Positions 1 to 9,975 are shown, counted from the first letter of the stretch. The stretch: 64,000 nucleotides of DNA from Sphingobacteriales bacterium (GCA_027483645.1 JAIXUD010000020.1:124001-188000), one strand, 5' to 3'. Numbers and translations are program-made. The notes: a model not told the origin generated them from the letters alone.

Positions 1-1184
1 CAAATCCCCAGCTCCACCTGAAATAGCGCACCCCAAGAGTTCTTGTTGTTCTGCAGGCTGTAGTTGTGGTCTCGCGCATCGTAAAACATGCTTACCTGTA
101 CTTTCACACGGTGCCTTTGTATGTATTTGGTGGCCCCTATCTCCAGTATTTCGCGGGTGTCTTCATCTCTAGCTATATCAGCCGTGGGTTCTAAGTAAGA
201 GTACCGGAAAGCAATCTCGTACATCTTAGGGAACACATACGAAACTTGATGGTTGGTACCCTGGCCTTCAAAAGCATAGCGTATGTCGCCTTCGTCGTTT
301 ACGGTATATGGGTCGCCAGCCGTGCGGCGGAGGTATTCGGCATTGTATGCCCAGCCATTCCATTTAAAACATAGGTCAGTAATCAGCGTGCCGAGGTTCT
401 TTTCGCCATACAGTTCCCTTCCTAACTGACCACCGGTGCGGGTGGTTTTATGGTTGAAGCTATACCCACCGGCAATGGAGAGTTTGGGGGTTGGCTCGCG
501 CACTAGGTCACCTTCGCTGTAGTCGCCATCGCCCAAAAACTCGCCAAAAGGCAGCAGCTCTAGCCTGCCTGTATAAGCCAAGCCATCGCTGGTAAAGATG
601 GGGCTGCGGCCTTCGCCTGTACTTATCGCGCCTTTTAAGTGATAGTGGAAAGTACTGCCGATATTACCGTAATAATATATTTTGATACCAAAATCCCTAT
701 CGAGCGTGAGCGCACTGTTTACTATGGAGCGCTCGGCAAACTGCAATTGCCCAGATGAGTTTACCCGCTGGCGGTTGCCCGGCAGCTTGTTCAGCCCGAA
801 GCCAATATGGAACTTGCTGGTAGGCTTATAATAGATTATCGCATCGCGCACAATGTTGGCCACACCTGTATTCTCGGCATCTTGGTCGCCGCGCGAAAAG
901 GATAGCTGTATACTATAGTCCAACTTGGGGGTAAGCAAAAAACCATCGAAGCGTAACCTCAGGCGGCGTACTCGGGCTTCAAATCGGTCTACACTTAAAT
1001 CGGTTGCCGACTTGCTATAATACCCCAGCCGGTTCTGCATCCGAAAACGGAAGTTGATATAAAAAGTACTGTCTTTCGACATTACCTGTAATCCCTTGAA
1101 GTTATTAATCATCGCCCTCTCGTCACTTTCTAGTTGGGCAAAGAGGGTTAATGGGCAAACCAGTAAGACCAGCAAGCACCACAT
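1..1184 (-). CDS. OprO/OprP-like porin, C-terminus beyond left edge
   Basis: Partial minus-strand gene read by hand from the ATG at 1184; it runs off the left edge. The N-terminus is a clear signal peptide (MWCLLVLLVCPLTLFAQ) followed by a mature start at Gln/Leu. The next ~370 residues are rich in alternating aromatic and polar strands, with blocks such as RVRRLRLRFDGFLLTPKLDY, VRDAIIYYKP and RDFGIKIYYYG. This layout (R-rich first strands, 'RDAY/IxYxP', 'ERSxVN') is what phosphate-selective porin O/P family proteins of Bacteroidota show. It is therefore expected to be an outer-membrane beta-barrel channel. A TTG further upstream in the same frame could extend the leader. Substrate is not predictable. 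Family assignment is by recognised motifs only. Confidence 0.7.
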   Translation of the reverse strand, partial: MWCLLVLLVCPLTLFAQLESDERAMINNFKGLQVMSKDSTFYINFRFRMQNRLGYYSKSATDLSVDRFEARVRRLRLRFDGFLLTPKLDYSIQLSFSRGDQDAENTGVANIVRDAIIYYKPTSKFHIGFGLNKLPGNRQRVNSSGQLQFAERSIVNSALTLDRDFGIKIYYYGNIGSTFHYHLKGAISTGEGRSPIFTSDGLAYTGRLELLPFGEFLGDGDYSEGDLVREPTPKLSIAGGYSFNHKTTRTGGQLGRELYGEKNLGTLITDLCFKWNGWAYNAEYLRRTAGDPYTVNDEGDIRYAFEGQGTNHQVSYVFPKMYEIAFRYSYLEPTADIARDEDTREILEIGATKYIQRHRVKVQVSMFYDARDHNYSLQNNKNSWGALFQVELGI

Positions 1185-1330
1185 TCCGAGCAAACCATGC
1201 TTTGCACTCTTAACCTTAGCTTTCAATTGGGATAATTTGCAGTTGTTTGTAAATACAGGTCAGCAAAGTTATCATTCAAAGTTGAAAGATTTTGGAATTT
1301 AGAAACTGACAAGGTGGTCGAGCCGAGATA

Positions 1331-2068
1331 CTACCCTTTTGGTATCATCCTATCTAGCATTTTCTTTACTTCTTCAGGGCTGCTCGATTGAATCATCTGG
1401 TTGATGAGCATGGTAATGTCCATTACCTTGTAGCCGGGCGGGATGATGAATAACTTGGCATCAACCGGCGCTTTGGTAGGTTCTACTTTAAAAGAGAAAG
1501 TGCCGTCGCCTTTTATCTTCTTGCCTTTGCCTTCCAGTATCATGCCTTTGGGCAGGTTATTTTGTGGGGTAAGCGTGCCCAATAACGCTGGCAGGCTCAT
1601 ACCCAGCTCCTCGGTAACCCAAAACTCGCTATTGTATTCATCGTCTTTCACCAAGTACTTCTTACAGGTATAGCCTGCTATCTTCTTAGTTTCGGTGGTC
1701 TCGGTTACCGTACCTTTCGCTTTGCCGTCCACATCCAGCCCATAGGTGTTGAGTATAGCGCCAATGCCACCCACGGGCGCTAGCGAGCTGGAGTTTAACC
1801 GCACCGCTATCTTCTGGCTATCTTTTTCGGAGAGAATGTGGATGTCGCCAGTACTGCTATTCATTAACAGAATAGGGGCATCTTTCGAGCTGGCCTTTGC
1901 ATCAATCAATACATTATCGCCCTTTACGGTAAGCTTAATTTTGCTCGGCGCTCCATTGCTGCCGGTGGAGGTAAGCACCAAGTTGCCCTCAAATACTTTA
2001 TCAGGAGTAGTCTGCGCCCAAAGGGTAGCTGAGGCAAGTATGGCAATAAGTATAACTAGGGTTCTCAT
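1331..2068 (-). CDS. DUF4412 family secreted protein
   Basis: 245 residues with a signal peptide cleaved after LASATLWA, leaving Gln as the first mature residue. The body has the features of DUF4412 proteins of Bacteroidota: an N-terminal beta-strand with 'KVFEGNLVLTS', a central 'KKIAGYTCKKYLVKDD' segment followed by an aromatic 'SEFWVTEELG' motif, and a C-terminal helical tail. It should be periplasmic or outer-membrane associated. No catalytic residues are evident and the family has no established function. The gene stands alone between a porin and dgkA on the same strand. The start is well supported because the leader begins at this ATG. Confidence 0.75.
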   Translation of the reverse strand: MRTLVILIAILASATLWAQTTPDKVFEGNLVLTSTGSNGAPSKIKLTVKGDNVLIDAKASSKDAPILLMNSSTGDIHILSEKDSQKIAVRLNSSSLAPVGGIGAILNTYGLDVDGKAKGTVTETTETKKIAGYTCKKYLVKDDEYNSEFWVTEELGMSLPALLGTLTPQNNLPKGMILEGKGKKIKGDGTFSFKVEPTKAPVDAKLFIIPPGYKVMDITMLINQMIQSSSPEEVKKMLDRMIPKG

Positions 2069-2171
2069 GGAATGGATTGTAATGAAACGGATACTAAATT
2101 ACTTAATTGATGGTAAAGTTAGGTACGCCAGCATGGATTAGACAGGCAATGGTCTGGGTTGTTTAATATCC

Positions 2172-2546
2172 TTACAGCACCATCGCCTGCACCACGTAAT
2201 CATAAAATACTATAACGCCAATAACCGCCGCACCAATACATGCCAGCAACACGGCACCGGCAGCCAAGTCTTTTACCTTACCGGCGCGCGGGTCTTGGTT
2301 AGGCTGTACCATGTCGGTCAACTTTTCAATAGCGGTATTAAATGCCTCGGCTACTATAACCAGCGTAATGGCAAAAGATACCAGCGCCCACTCCATTGCT
2401 CGGATGTTGAAATAGAGCCCCGCTGCCAACACTACCACCACCGCCACCATCATAATGATGGCATTTGGTCCTGAAGCCAGCATACCCCACGCACCCCTAA
2501 GCGCATGGCCAAAGCTTTTCCAGCGGCCTTTGATGTAGTTGAGCAT
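2172..2546 (-). CDS. dgkA: Diacylglycerol/undecaprenol kinase (DgkA family)
   Basis: 124-residue integral membrane kinase with three predicted transmembrane helices (about residues 28-47, 50-68 and 95-118). The family signature is intact: 'EAFNTAIEKLTDMV' with the catalytic Glu and the Asn, followed by the 'KVKDLAAGAVLLA' stretch. Proteins of this size in Gram-positives and Bacteroidota phosphorylate undecaprenol or diacylglycerol to recycle lipid carriers at the inner membrane. Which of the two is the substrate here cannot be read from sequence. It lies just downstream of recQ on the same strand. Confidence 0.88.
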   Translation of the reverse strand: MLNYIKGRWKSFGHALRGAWGMLASGPNAIIMMVAVVVVLAAGLYFNIRAMEWALVSFAITLVIVAEAFNTAIEKLTDMVQPNQDPRAGKVKDLAAGAVLLACIGAAVIGVIVFYDYVVQAMVL

Positions 2547-2620
2547 GGGGAAATTTGAAATTCAGAGATTGCCGATTAGTTGAGAAAAAGGGGGACAGCA
2601 TGCCTAACCTAAATCCACTA

Positions 2621-4825
2621 CTAGTTCGCCATTTCCGAAAGGAACTTCAATCGTACAAACTGAATCTCCTCCATAGCGATGCCTTCCTCGCTTAGCTCGG
2701 CAAAGGCCTCGTCAACAGAGTCGGTTTCCGATTCATGGAAATAATCATAAATCATATCCATGGTATCGTCATCCATCACATTGCGAATGTAGTAGTCGAT
2801 ATCCAGTTTCGTACCAGAAAGCACGATGGTCTCTATCTCGTGCAACAGCTCGGCTTGGGTTACCCCTTTGGCGCGGGCAATGTCTTCGATAGGTATTTTG
2901 CGGTCGATGCTTTGGATGATATATACCTTTAAGCCCGATTTATTCACCACCGAGCGCATAGTGAAATCCTCTGGACGGTCGATGTCGTTTTCGTCCACAT
3001 ACTCCTCAATCATCTTCAGGAACTGGCTTCCGTAGCGCAGGGCTTTGCCTTTGCTTACACCCGAGATGTGTGAAAGCTCGTCAACAGTAATTGGGTAGGC
3101 GGTCGCCATTTCTTCCAACGATGGGTCTTGGAAGATAACGTACGGTGGTACCCCTTGTTCCTTCGCCACTTTGCGGCGTAGGTCTTTCAGCATGTTCAGC
3201 AACTCTGGGTCAAGCGCGGCGGGCTTCGCCTCGTCTTCTTCGCCCATTGGCTGCTCATAATCGTGGTTTAGGGCTACTTCAATCGGCCAAGGCTTTTTAA
3301 TGAATTTATGGCCATTCTCGGTAATCTTCAATATGCCGTATTGCTCGATGTCTTTCCTTATCAGGTCGGCCAGCAATGCTTGGCGCAGCAATGAGTTCCA
3401 GAACAATTCATCCTTATCGGCACCCTTGCCAAACCACTCCAGCTTATCATAACCATATTGGATGATTTCCTGGTTGCGGCGGCCCATTATCATATTGATA
3501 AGGTGCGGTATACTCAACGATTCGTGAACCGTTTCTATTACTTTCAGCGCCAAGTGTATCTCTTTGCTGCCTTCCGTGCGGGGCTTAGGGTGGTTGCAGT
3601 TGTCGCAGTTGCCACAGTTCTGCTTGTTCAAGTCTTCGCCAAAGTAGTGCAATAGAAAGTTACGGCGGCAAGTGGCGGTCTCCACAAAGGCTACCATTTC
3701 CTGCAATAGTTGGCCGCCCATTTCGCGCTCTGCCAACGATTTATCGCGCATGAATTTCTCCAGCTTGTGTATGTCCTTATAGTTGTAAAAGGCCATACAA
3801 ATGCCTTCCATACCATCCCTGCCGGCGCGGCCAGTTTCTTGATAGTAATTCTCTATGCTTTTGGCAATGTTATAGTGTATCACAAACCGGATATCCGGCT
3901 TATCGATACCCATGCCGAACGCAATAGTAGCCACCACCACATCAATATCCTCCATGAGGAAGGCATCTTGGGTATTGGCCCGCAGCGTTGCATCCAAACC
4001 AGCGTGGTAGGGAGCAGCTTTAATTCCGTTTACGTTCAGCAATTGTGCTATCTCTTCCGCGGTTTTGCGGCTCAGTACGTATATAATGCCCGATTTGCCG
4101 GTATGCCCCTTAATAAATTGCACTATGGCCTTATCGGTAGTGGCTTTGTTGCCTTTGGGGCGTACTTCATAGTACAGGTTGGGCCTATCGAACGACGAAA
4201 CAAAGATGTTCGGTAAGTCGAGCTGCAAGGTCTTCACAATGTCTTGCTGTACTTTAGGGGTAGCTGTAGCGGTAAGGGCGATGATTGGCACCTTCTGTTC
4301 CAGCATGTGTATCATGGTGCGAATGCGGCGATACTCGGGCCTAAAATCGTGGCCCCACTCGCTTATGCAGTGCGCCTCATCAACGGCGATAAACGATATT
4401 TTGATTTCCTTAAAGAAATCGATGTTTTCTTGCTTGGTAAGGGTTTCAGGGGCCACATAGAGCATCTTCGTCTTTTGGTCGCTGATGTCTTGCTTTACCT
4501 GCCTTATCTGTGCCTTGTTGAGCGATGAGTTAAGGAAGTGGGCAATGTTATCGATATGGCTGTACGAGCGAACCAAGTCAACCTGGTTCTTCATCAGGGC
4601 AATCAAAGGGGAAATGATGATGGCCGTGCCCTCGCTCAAAATGGCGGGCAACTGGTAGCAAAGCGATTTGCCACCGCCGGTGGGCATGAGCACAAACGTG
4701 TCCTTACCTGCCGATATACTCTCTATAATCTCTTTCTGGTTACCCTTAAATTGGTCGAAGCCAAAATATTCCTTGAGGGCACCTTGAAGGTGGTCTTCTG
4801 CTGTCAACATAGGGGGGTGCGGCAC
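2621..4825 (-). CDS. recQ: ATP-dependent DNA helicase RecQ
   Basis: 734-residue superfamily 2 helicase that unwinds recombination and replication intermediates 3' to 5'. Walker A is MPTGGGKS (residues 47-54) and the DEAH box is at 149-152, followed by the RecQ-specific 'CISEWGHDFRPEYRR'. The helicase C domain has 'GRAGRDG', and the zinc subdomain cysteines are in 'CRRNF...CGNCDNC'. A winged-helix RQC domain, an HRDC domain (about 540-615) and a C-terminal helix-turn-helix extension follow. The last region is longer than in E. coli RecQ and typical of Bacteroidota. An alternative start at Met6 (4810) is possible. No sign of damage. Confidence 0.95.
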   Translation of the reverse strand: MPHPPMLTAEDHLQGALKEYFGFDQFKGNQKEIIESISAGKDTFVLMPTGGGKSLCYQLPAILSEGTAIIISPLIALMKNQVDLVRSYSHIDNIAHFLNSSLNKAQIRQVKQDISDQKTKMLYVAPETLTKQENIDFFKEIKISFIAVDEAHCISEWGHDFRPEYRRIRTMIHMLEQKVPIIALTATATPKVQQDIVKTLQLDLPNIFVSSFDRPNLYYEVRPKGNKATTDKAIVQFIKGHTGKSGIIYVLSRKTAEEIAQLLNVNGIKAAPYHAGLDATLRANTQDAFLMEDIDVVVATIAFGMGIDKPDIRFVIHYNIAKSIENYYQETGRAGRDGMEGICMAFYNYKDIHKLEKFMRDKSLAEREMGGQLLQEMVAFVETATCRRNFLLHYFGEDLNKQNCGNCDNCNHPKPRTEGSKEIHLALKVIETVHESLSIPHLINMIMGRRNQEIIQYGYDKLEWFGKGADKDELFWNSLLRQALLADLIRKDIEQYGILKITENGHKFIKKPWPIEVALNHDYEQPMGEEDEAKPAALDPELLNMLKDLRRKVAKEQGVPPYVIFQDPSLEEMATAYPITVDELSHISGVSKGKALRYGSQFLKMIEEYVDENDIDRPEDFTMRSVVNKSGLKVYIIQSIDRKIPIEDIARAKGVTQAELLHEIETIVLSGTKLDIDYYIRNVMDDDTMDMIYDYFHESETDSVDEAFAELSEEGIAMEEIQFVRLKFLSEMAN

Positions 4826-5012
4826 TAGTTCGCTTTAATGGTATTAATTTAACTAAATTTACGCAAAATTCCCGTAAACGGAACCTACCTATAGTCACCC
4901 TTGAAAAAGGGATGCAAAGATACGCATCAAATACGAGGGTGTAAAGGATTATTTTCGTTTACGGTCAATTTAAGGCACTCTGTTAGCAGTTAATTTAATA
5001 AAAAAAATTATC

Positions 5013-6095
5013 ATGAGCAAAAATTATGTCGCCATTATGGCCGGCGGCATCGGCAGCAGGTTTTGGCCCAAGAGCCGTGTGGCTTACCCAAAGCAATTCA
5101 TTGATATTTTGGGCGTGGGTAAAAGCTTGCTACAACTCACTTACGAGCGTTTCCTGCAGATTGTTCCGAAGGAGCATATTTTTATAGTGACCAATGCTGA
5201 TTATGAGGACATTGTAAAAAAACAGTTGCCCGACCTGGCCGACAACCAGATACTTAAAGAGCCCATGCGCCGTAATACTGCGCCGTGCATAGCCTACGTA
5301 AGCAGCAAAATATACAACATAGACCCTAAGGCGAACCTTGTGGTGGCCCCTTCGGACCACCTGGTGATGGATAGCGCTGAGTTTACGCGCATCATCAACA
5401 AATCGCTGAACCATGTAAGCACCAACAACGATTTGCTTACACTCGGCATAGTGCCTACCCGCCCCGATACGGGTTACGGCTACATACAATATGATGAGAG
5501 CGATGAGGCTGGCGGCTACTATAAGGTGAGAACCTTTACCGAAAAACCTGACTTGGAGCTAGCGAAACAGTTTATCTCCAGTGGCGATTTCCTTTGGAAC
5601 AGCGGCATTTTCATTTGGAACGTACAGACCATATTGGCGGCTTTCAACAAGCACCTGCACGATGTGTATGAGGTGTTTCACGAAGGCGCGGCTGTGTACA
5701 ATACCCCCGATGAGCAATCTTTCATCAACCAAGCCTATACCCTTTGCACCAATATCTCTATCGATTACGGTGTAATGGAGAAGGCCGACGAGGTACGGGT
5801 GATACCTTCCGACTTCGGATGGAGCGACCTCGGCACTTGGCAATCGCTTTACGACCAATACCCGCAAGACTACCTGCACAACGCCGTGAGCGGCAAGAGC
5901 GTAATGGTGGTAGACTCTAGCAACTGCATGGTAATGGTGCCTAACGATAAGCTGGTAGTGCTACAAGGCTTGGATGGCTACTGTGTAATTGATACTGGCG
6001 ATGCCCTACTGATATGCCAGCGCGATAAGGAGCAAGAGATAAAAAACTACACGGCCGAGATTAAGAAAATGAAAGACGGGGAGAAGTTTTTGTAG
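5013..6095 (+). CDS. manC: Mannose-1-phosphate guanylyltransferase
   Basis: 360 residues. It makes GDP-mannose from mannose-1-phosphate and GTP for capsule, O-antigen or glycan synthesis in the cytoplasm. The nucleotidyltransferase signature 'IMAGGIGSRFWPKSR' is at the N-terminus, then 'PKQFIDILG' and the pyrophosphorylase motif 'FTEKPD', with 'FLWNSGIFIWN' further on. It has the nucleotidyltransferase domain plus a short left-handed beta-helix and lacks the C-terminal phosphomannose isomerase domain of bifunctional enzymes, as is usual in Bacteroidota. It faces away from recQ across a 187-bp intergenic region and is probably monocistronic. Confidence 0.93.
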   Translation: MSKNYVAIMAGGIGSRFWPKSRVAYPKQFIDILGVGKSLLQLTYERFLQIVPKEHIFIVTNADYEDIVKKQLPDLADNQILKEPMRRNTAPCIAYVSSKIYNIDPKANLVVAPSDHLVMDSAEFTRIINKSLNHVSTNNDLLTLGIVPTRPDTGYGYIQYDESDEAGGYYKVRTFTEKPDLELAKQFISSGDFLWNSGIFIWNVQTILAAFNKHLHDVYEVFHEGAAVYNTPDEQSFINQAYTLCTNISIDYGVMEKADEVRVIPSDFGWSDLGTWQSLYDQYPQDYLHNAVSGKSVMVVDSSNCMVMVPNDKLVVLQGLDGYCVIDTGDALLICQRDKEQEIKNYTAEIKKMKDGEKFL

Positions 6096-6282
6096 AGGTT
6101 TCGATTCTATTTAAACATGTACAGATTGTTTATTTTCGCACCTGTTTGCATGGTAGTTGCTATCTAAATACATTATTTACTTAAGTAAAAAAGCTAGTGT
6201 TTACAAAGCTTCCGGCATATGTGCGCACATGCCGTGAAACTTTTCTGTTGACAAAATTTATAATAAACTGCATATTTGCAAT

Positions 6283-7626
6283 ATGAAACACTACATACTT
6301 TGTTTTTCGATATTGGCATTGCTGTTTGTTACTTCTTGCCAAAAAGATGAAGATCCTATCGTAAACGGCTCGGCTGAAGAGATTGACGGTGCCTTGGCCC
6401 GCGAATGGTTTAAGCTGGAATGTACCATTGTAAAAGAGACCAGTTTTGCCCCGCCACAAGCATCACGTGCCTTCGGTTATACGGGTGTAGCACTATACGA
6501 GAGCTTGGTGCACGGCATTCCTGATGCGCAAAGTTTGGCCGGCCAAGTAAATGGTTTGACTGCCGATATGCTGCCCAACCCTAACGTAGCAGAGTATGAG
6601 TATCACTGGGGCTTGGTAGCTAATGCTGCCTTGTCGCAAATAATGGAGAAAATGTTTGAGCTAAAGCTGAGCGCTTCGCACAGGGCACAAATAGTAGCAT
6701 TGGAGGACAAATGGAAGTCTGATTTTGCTACCGGCCTGAGTGTGGATGTGCAAGAGCGTTCCATTTCTTATGGCAATGCAGTAGCGTTGGCAATATATGA
6801 ATATAGCAAAACCGACGGCGGTCACCAAGCGTATATGGCCCCTTTCCAAACACCGTATACCTGGCCTACTAACAACGGTGCATGGGTAGCCACCGGCCCA
6901 CAGCCTAACCCGCTGGCGCCTAAATGGCCCAACAACCGCCCCTTCTTAACCATAAACGTAGTGGAGTGCCAACCGGCACCCCATTTGCCATACTCTACCA
7001 CTACTGGCGATGCTTTTCATCAAGAAGCCATACAAGTGTACAACACCGTACAAAACGCAACTGCCGAGCAAATTGAGATTACCAAGTTTTGGGCTGATGA
7101 TCCGTTCAACACCTGCACGCCTACTGGTCACACCTTCAACATCATGATTCAGCTATTGGAAGAAACCAACTCAAACCTTGCTAAGAGTGCGATCGGTTTT
7201 GCCAAGCTGGGCATTGCTGAAAACGATGCCTTTATTGCCTGCTGGAAAACGAAGTATGATTACTTCCTTATCCGCCCAGTGTCTTACATCAAGCAAAACA
7301 TCGACCCTAACTTTACCACTATCATCGGCACGCCATCGTTCCCGGCTTATACTTCGGGCCACGCTACGGAGGCCTCTGCTGGGGCTGCCATCTTCACCGC
7401 TATGTTCACTAATGGCGATGGCAACTATGCCTTTACCGACCGTACACAGGTGCAGTTCGGCTTCTCGCCACGTAGCTTTACCAACTTTGAGGCGATGGCA
7501 TTGGAGTGCGCCAACTCTCGTCTGTACGGTGGCATCCACTACAATATGGATAACATCAATGGCCTGGAAATGGGTAAAGAAGTAGGCCAAAATGTGAACA
7601 GGTTAATCAAATGGCCGGCGTTTTAA
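6283..7626 (+). CDS. Vanadium-dependent haloperoxidase-like lipoprotein (PAP2 superfamily)
   Basis: 447 residues with a lipoprotein signal peptide (lipobox ending VTSC, Cys20). The three vanadate/phosphate-binding motifs of the vanadium haloperoxidase family are all present: KYDYFLIRP (K-x6-RP, from about residue 324), PAYTSGHAT (about 355-363) and SRLYGGIHYNMD (SR-x5-H-x3-D, about 411-422). Members are vanadate-binding haloperoxidases or acid phosphatases. The two cannot be told apart here, since the residue preceding SGH is Thr rather than Pro. The lipobox places it on the periplasmic side of a membrane. It is followed within 60 bp by another lipoprotein gene. Confidence 0.85.
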   Translation: MKHYILCFSILALLFVTSCQKDEDPIVNGSAEEIDGALAREWFKLECTIVKETSFAPPQASRAFGYTGVALYESLVHGIPDAQSLAGQVNGLTADMLPNPNVAEYEYHWGLVANAALSQIMEKMFELKLSASHRAQIVALEDKWKSDFATGLSVDVQERSISYGNAVALAIYEYSKTDGGHQAYMAPFQTPYTWPTNNGAWVATGPQPNPLAPKWPNNRPFLTINVVECQPAPHLPYSTTTGDAFHQEAIQVYNTVQNATAEQIEITKFWADDPFNTCTPTGHTFNIMIQLLEETNSNLAKSAIGFAKLGIAENDAFIACWKTKYDYFLIRPVSYIKQNIDPNFTTIIGTPSFPAYTSGHATEASAGAAIFTAMFTNGDGNYAFTDRTQVQFGFSPRSFTNFEAMALECANSRLYGGIHYNMDNINGLEMGKEVGQNVNRLIKWPAF

Positions 7627-7683
7627 TCGTCTAGCACCCAGTTAACTTGTTTTCAATCCACGCATCAACCTTAATACTGCCTG

Positions 7684-8085
7684 ATGAAGTTATATTATGC
7701 TGCTATCGCATTGGGGCTATTTTTCGCTTCCTGTGCTGGCAATAAACTATCCGAAGAAACACTAAAGGCGGATGCCCAGCACTTGGCAACCCTGCAATGC
7801 GAGGCTAAGAAGCTTCAAGAAGAACGCTTTCAACTAGCTAACGACATTAGGATGCTGGAAGACTCCATCATGATTGCACCAGATAGCATCAGTAAACAAG
7901 GCTATATTGAAAAATTAGCGGTACTTACCCCCAATAAAGAAGATGTGGGCCTACGAACCAAAACCATGGCCGACAGCATAAGCCGCACCATTACAGCCTT
8001 ACAAGAAGGAACCTATAAGGACACCGCTGACCGGAAGCTACTAGATGCGGCATTATTATCGGAGTTTGAGCGTCTTTGCAAATAG
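7684..8085 (+). CDS. Small predicted lipoprotein of unknown function
   Basis: 133 residues. The N-terminus MKLYYAAIALGLFFASCAGN is a lipoprotein signal with Cys17 as the modified residue. The rest is predicted helical and charged (for example 'CEAKKLQEERFQLANDIRMLEDS'), suggesting a short coiled coil. I do not recognise a family. It follows the haloperoxidase-like gene by 57 bp on the same strand and could be co-transcribed with it, whereas the next gene has its own promoter box. Confidence 0.65.
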   Translation: MKLYYAAIALGLFFASCAGNKLSEETLKADAQHLATLQCEAKKLQEERFQLANDIRMLEDSIMIAPDSISKQGYIEKLAVLTPNKEDVGLRTKTMADSISRTITALQEGTYKDTADRKLLDAALLSEFERLCK

Positions 8086-8112
8086 CATATACCAACACCG
8101 CAATATTCGTAT

Positions 8113-8120
8113 TACCTTTG
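8113..8120 (+). promoter_or_regulatory. Bacteroidota -7 promoter box (TAnnTTTG)
   Basis: TACCTTTG lies 38 bp upstream of the DUF4836 gene start. It matches the Bacteroidota sigma-70 -7 consensus TAnnTTTG. No convincing -33 TTG was scored, so this is a candidate only. Confidence 0.45.
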
Positions 8121-8157
8121 CATAAATTCTAACTCACCCCTGCAAAGGTCTCCTCTA

Positions 8158-9951
8158 ATGAAAAAACTACACTACCTGCTGATGTTGGCTGTTGCCAGCG
8201 TATTGATGGCTTCTTGCGGCTATCCTGACCATCTAAAAACCCTGCCTAAAGAAACCGTAGCCGTGGTAAGCCTAGACCTTGCCGGTATGGCTAGCAAAGG
8301 TGACCTGCATAAACTACAAGAGGCTGACTTCTACAAGAAGATGCAGGAGGAAATGGCCAAGAAGGATGCCGAATCTGCTAAAGAAACGGATGAGTTTTTG
8401 AAAAACCCCTTGAACTACGGCATCAACTTTTTAGAGCCCGTTTACTTATTTGCTATAAACAATAATCAAGCTATGCCTTTTGGTGGCGTGAGCGTGGCCT
8501 TGGGCGATGCGCCGAAGTTTGAAACTTTCATTACCAAAATAACCAAATCGGGCGAAGTGGTATATACCATCGAGAAAGGCACAGGCTATAGCTTCCTTTC
8601 CACGGATGATATAACCTTTGCTTGGAACGAATTTGCCTTGGTGATAACCAACAAGGCCGATACGGCCAACAGTAATGTAGCCACGCTGGAGAGCATTTTT
8701 ACCGAAAAGGATAAAGACCAAAGCGTGGTAAGCCAGCCTGGCTTTAGCGATTACTATGATGACAGCAAGGATATTAGCGTATGGGTAAGTAGCACGGCCC
8801 TTGATATTGTTAAGAATGTTATGGAAGGCGTAGATGCCGAATCGGGTTCATCTGAAAATGAAGAATTTGCAAAGATTAGGGAGCAGCTAGAAGGCTCTAG
8901 CTTCCAAATGCACATGGCATTCAATGATGATGAGATACTTACCGAATACAGCTTTGAAATGAGCGATAAACTACAAGAGGCCTACGATAAGGAAATATTC
9001 AAAAAAGGTAGCCCAGAGAAGTTGAGCAACTTGGTAAGGGAAAAGGATTTTGCCGTATTTGCTACTTCCATCAATATCCAGAACTACCTGAGCATGATGC
9101 AGAACAATCCTGCTGTATCGGGTGAGACCAAAGAAACGATTAACAGCTATATTACTGTAGTACAGCAGTTTGTGGCGCCATTCGATGGCGACTTGCTGTT
9201 TACGGTAAGTAATTTGACTATTGTAGAGCGGGAAGTAACCGAAAGCGTTCGCATAGAAACCGAAGAGCCCCTAGATTCTTTGGTAGCTAGTGGCGATACT
9301 TTACTGATTGCCGATACCGTACTTACCGCCGATGCCAGCGGCCAGATTAACGATGACTTGATAGAGGAGTTATCATGGGATGAATTGGAAGCCCAGTACC
9401 GCGATACTACCTACATCAAAAAAACCGTTACCCCTATCTTTTTGGCGGCTACCACCGTTAATGATGAATCGCTTGGTTTGATTTTGGGCATGGCCCTAGG
9501 TAAAGACAAGCCAAAAGCTGGCAAAGTAACCAAGAGCGATTTGGGCAGTGGCATTGTAATCTACTCTACTATTAAAGATAAAGTGATAGTGGTAAGCAAC
9601 GATAAAAAGACCATTGAAGACATTAATTCGGGTACCTTTACCAACGGTGGCAAATCACTGCAAGCGGATGGCAGCAGCGACCACGGCATGTATATGTATG
9701 CCAACCTAAACCTAGAAGAATACCCTGCGGACGTAAAAGAAGAAATGACGAAGCCGAAGTCTACCAAAGATGCTAAGCAAACCGAGGCCCTATTACAGTT
9801 CTTCCAAATGTTTGACCATATGGAGGCGTACAACAATGATAACTACTCCGCCATCCTATCATTTAAGCTTAAGCCAACAGGCAACAACAGCTTATACACC
9901 CTTATTGAGGGTATGGGCAATGCGGCTTATAGCTCAGGAGCGTTGAAGTAA
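8158..9951 (+). CDS. DUF4836 family lipoprotein
   Basis: 597 residues with a lipoprotein signal (MASC, Cys20). The first mature segment, 'YPDHLKTLPKETVAVVSLDL', and the overall size match DUF4836 proteins of Bacteroidota, which are envelope lipoproteins without a known activity. Two repeats of the same alpha/beta organisation seem to be present, with a low-complexity acidic linker around residues 370-420. No catalytic motif is seen. Its own promoter box and a strong terminator frame it as a single-gene unit. Confidence 0.75.
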   Translation: MKKLHYLLMLAVASVLMASCGYPDHLKTLPKETVAVVSLDLAGMASKGDLHKLQEADFYKKMQEEMAKKDAESAKETDEFLKNPLNYGINFLEPVYLFAINNNQAMPFGGVSVALGDAPKFETFITKITKSGEVVYTIEKGTGYSFLSTDDITFAWNEFALVITNKADTANSNVATLESIFTEKDKDQSVVSQPGFSDYYDDSKDISVWVSSTALDIVKNVMEGVDAESGSSENEEFAKIREQLEGSSFQMHMAFNDDEILTEYSFEMSDKLQEAYDKEIFKKGSPEKLSNLVREKDFAVFATSINIQNYLSMMQNNPAVSGETKETINSYITVVQQFVAPFDGDLLFTVSNLTIVEREVTESVRIETEEPLDSLVASGDTLLIADTVLTADASGQINDDLIEELSWDELEAQYRDTTYIKKTVTPIFLAATTVNDESLGLILGMALGKDKPKAGKVTKSDLGSGIVIYSTIKDKVIVVSNDKKTIEDINSGTFTNGGKSLQADGSSDHGMYMYANLNLEEYPADVKEEMTKPKSTKDAKQTEALLQFFQMFDHMEAYNNDNYSAILSFKLKPTGNNSLYTLIEGMGNAAYSSGALK

Positions 9952-9975
9952 TCTTGAATTTCTCTTGACAGAATT

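Noticed and set aside
5130-5489. Long open frame on the minus strand inside manC
   Set aside because: It lies wholly inside a well-conserved gene, and its translation has no domain-like features; it is a consequence of codon bias.
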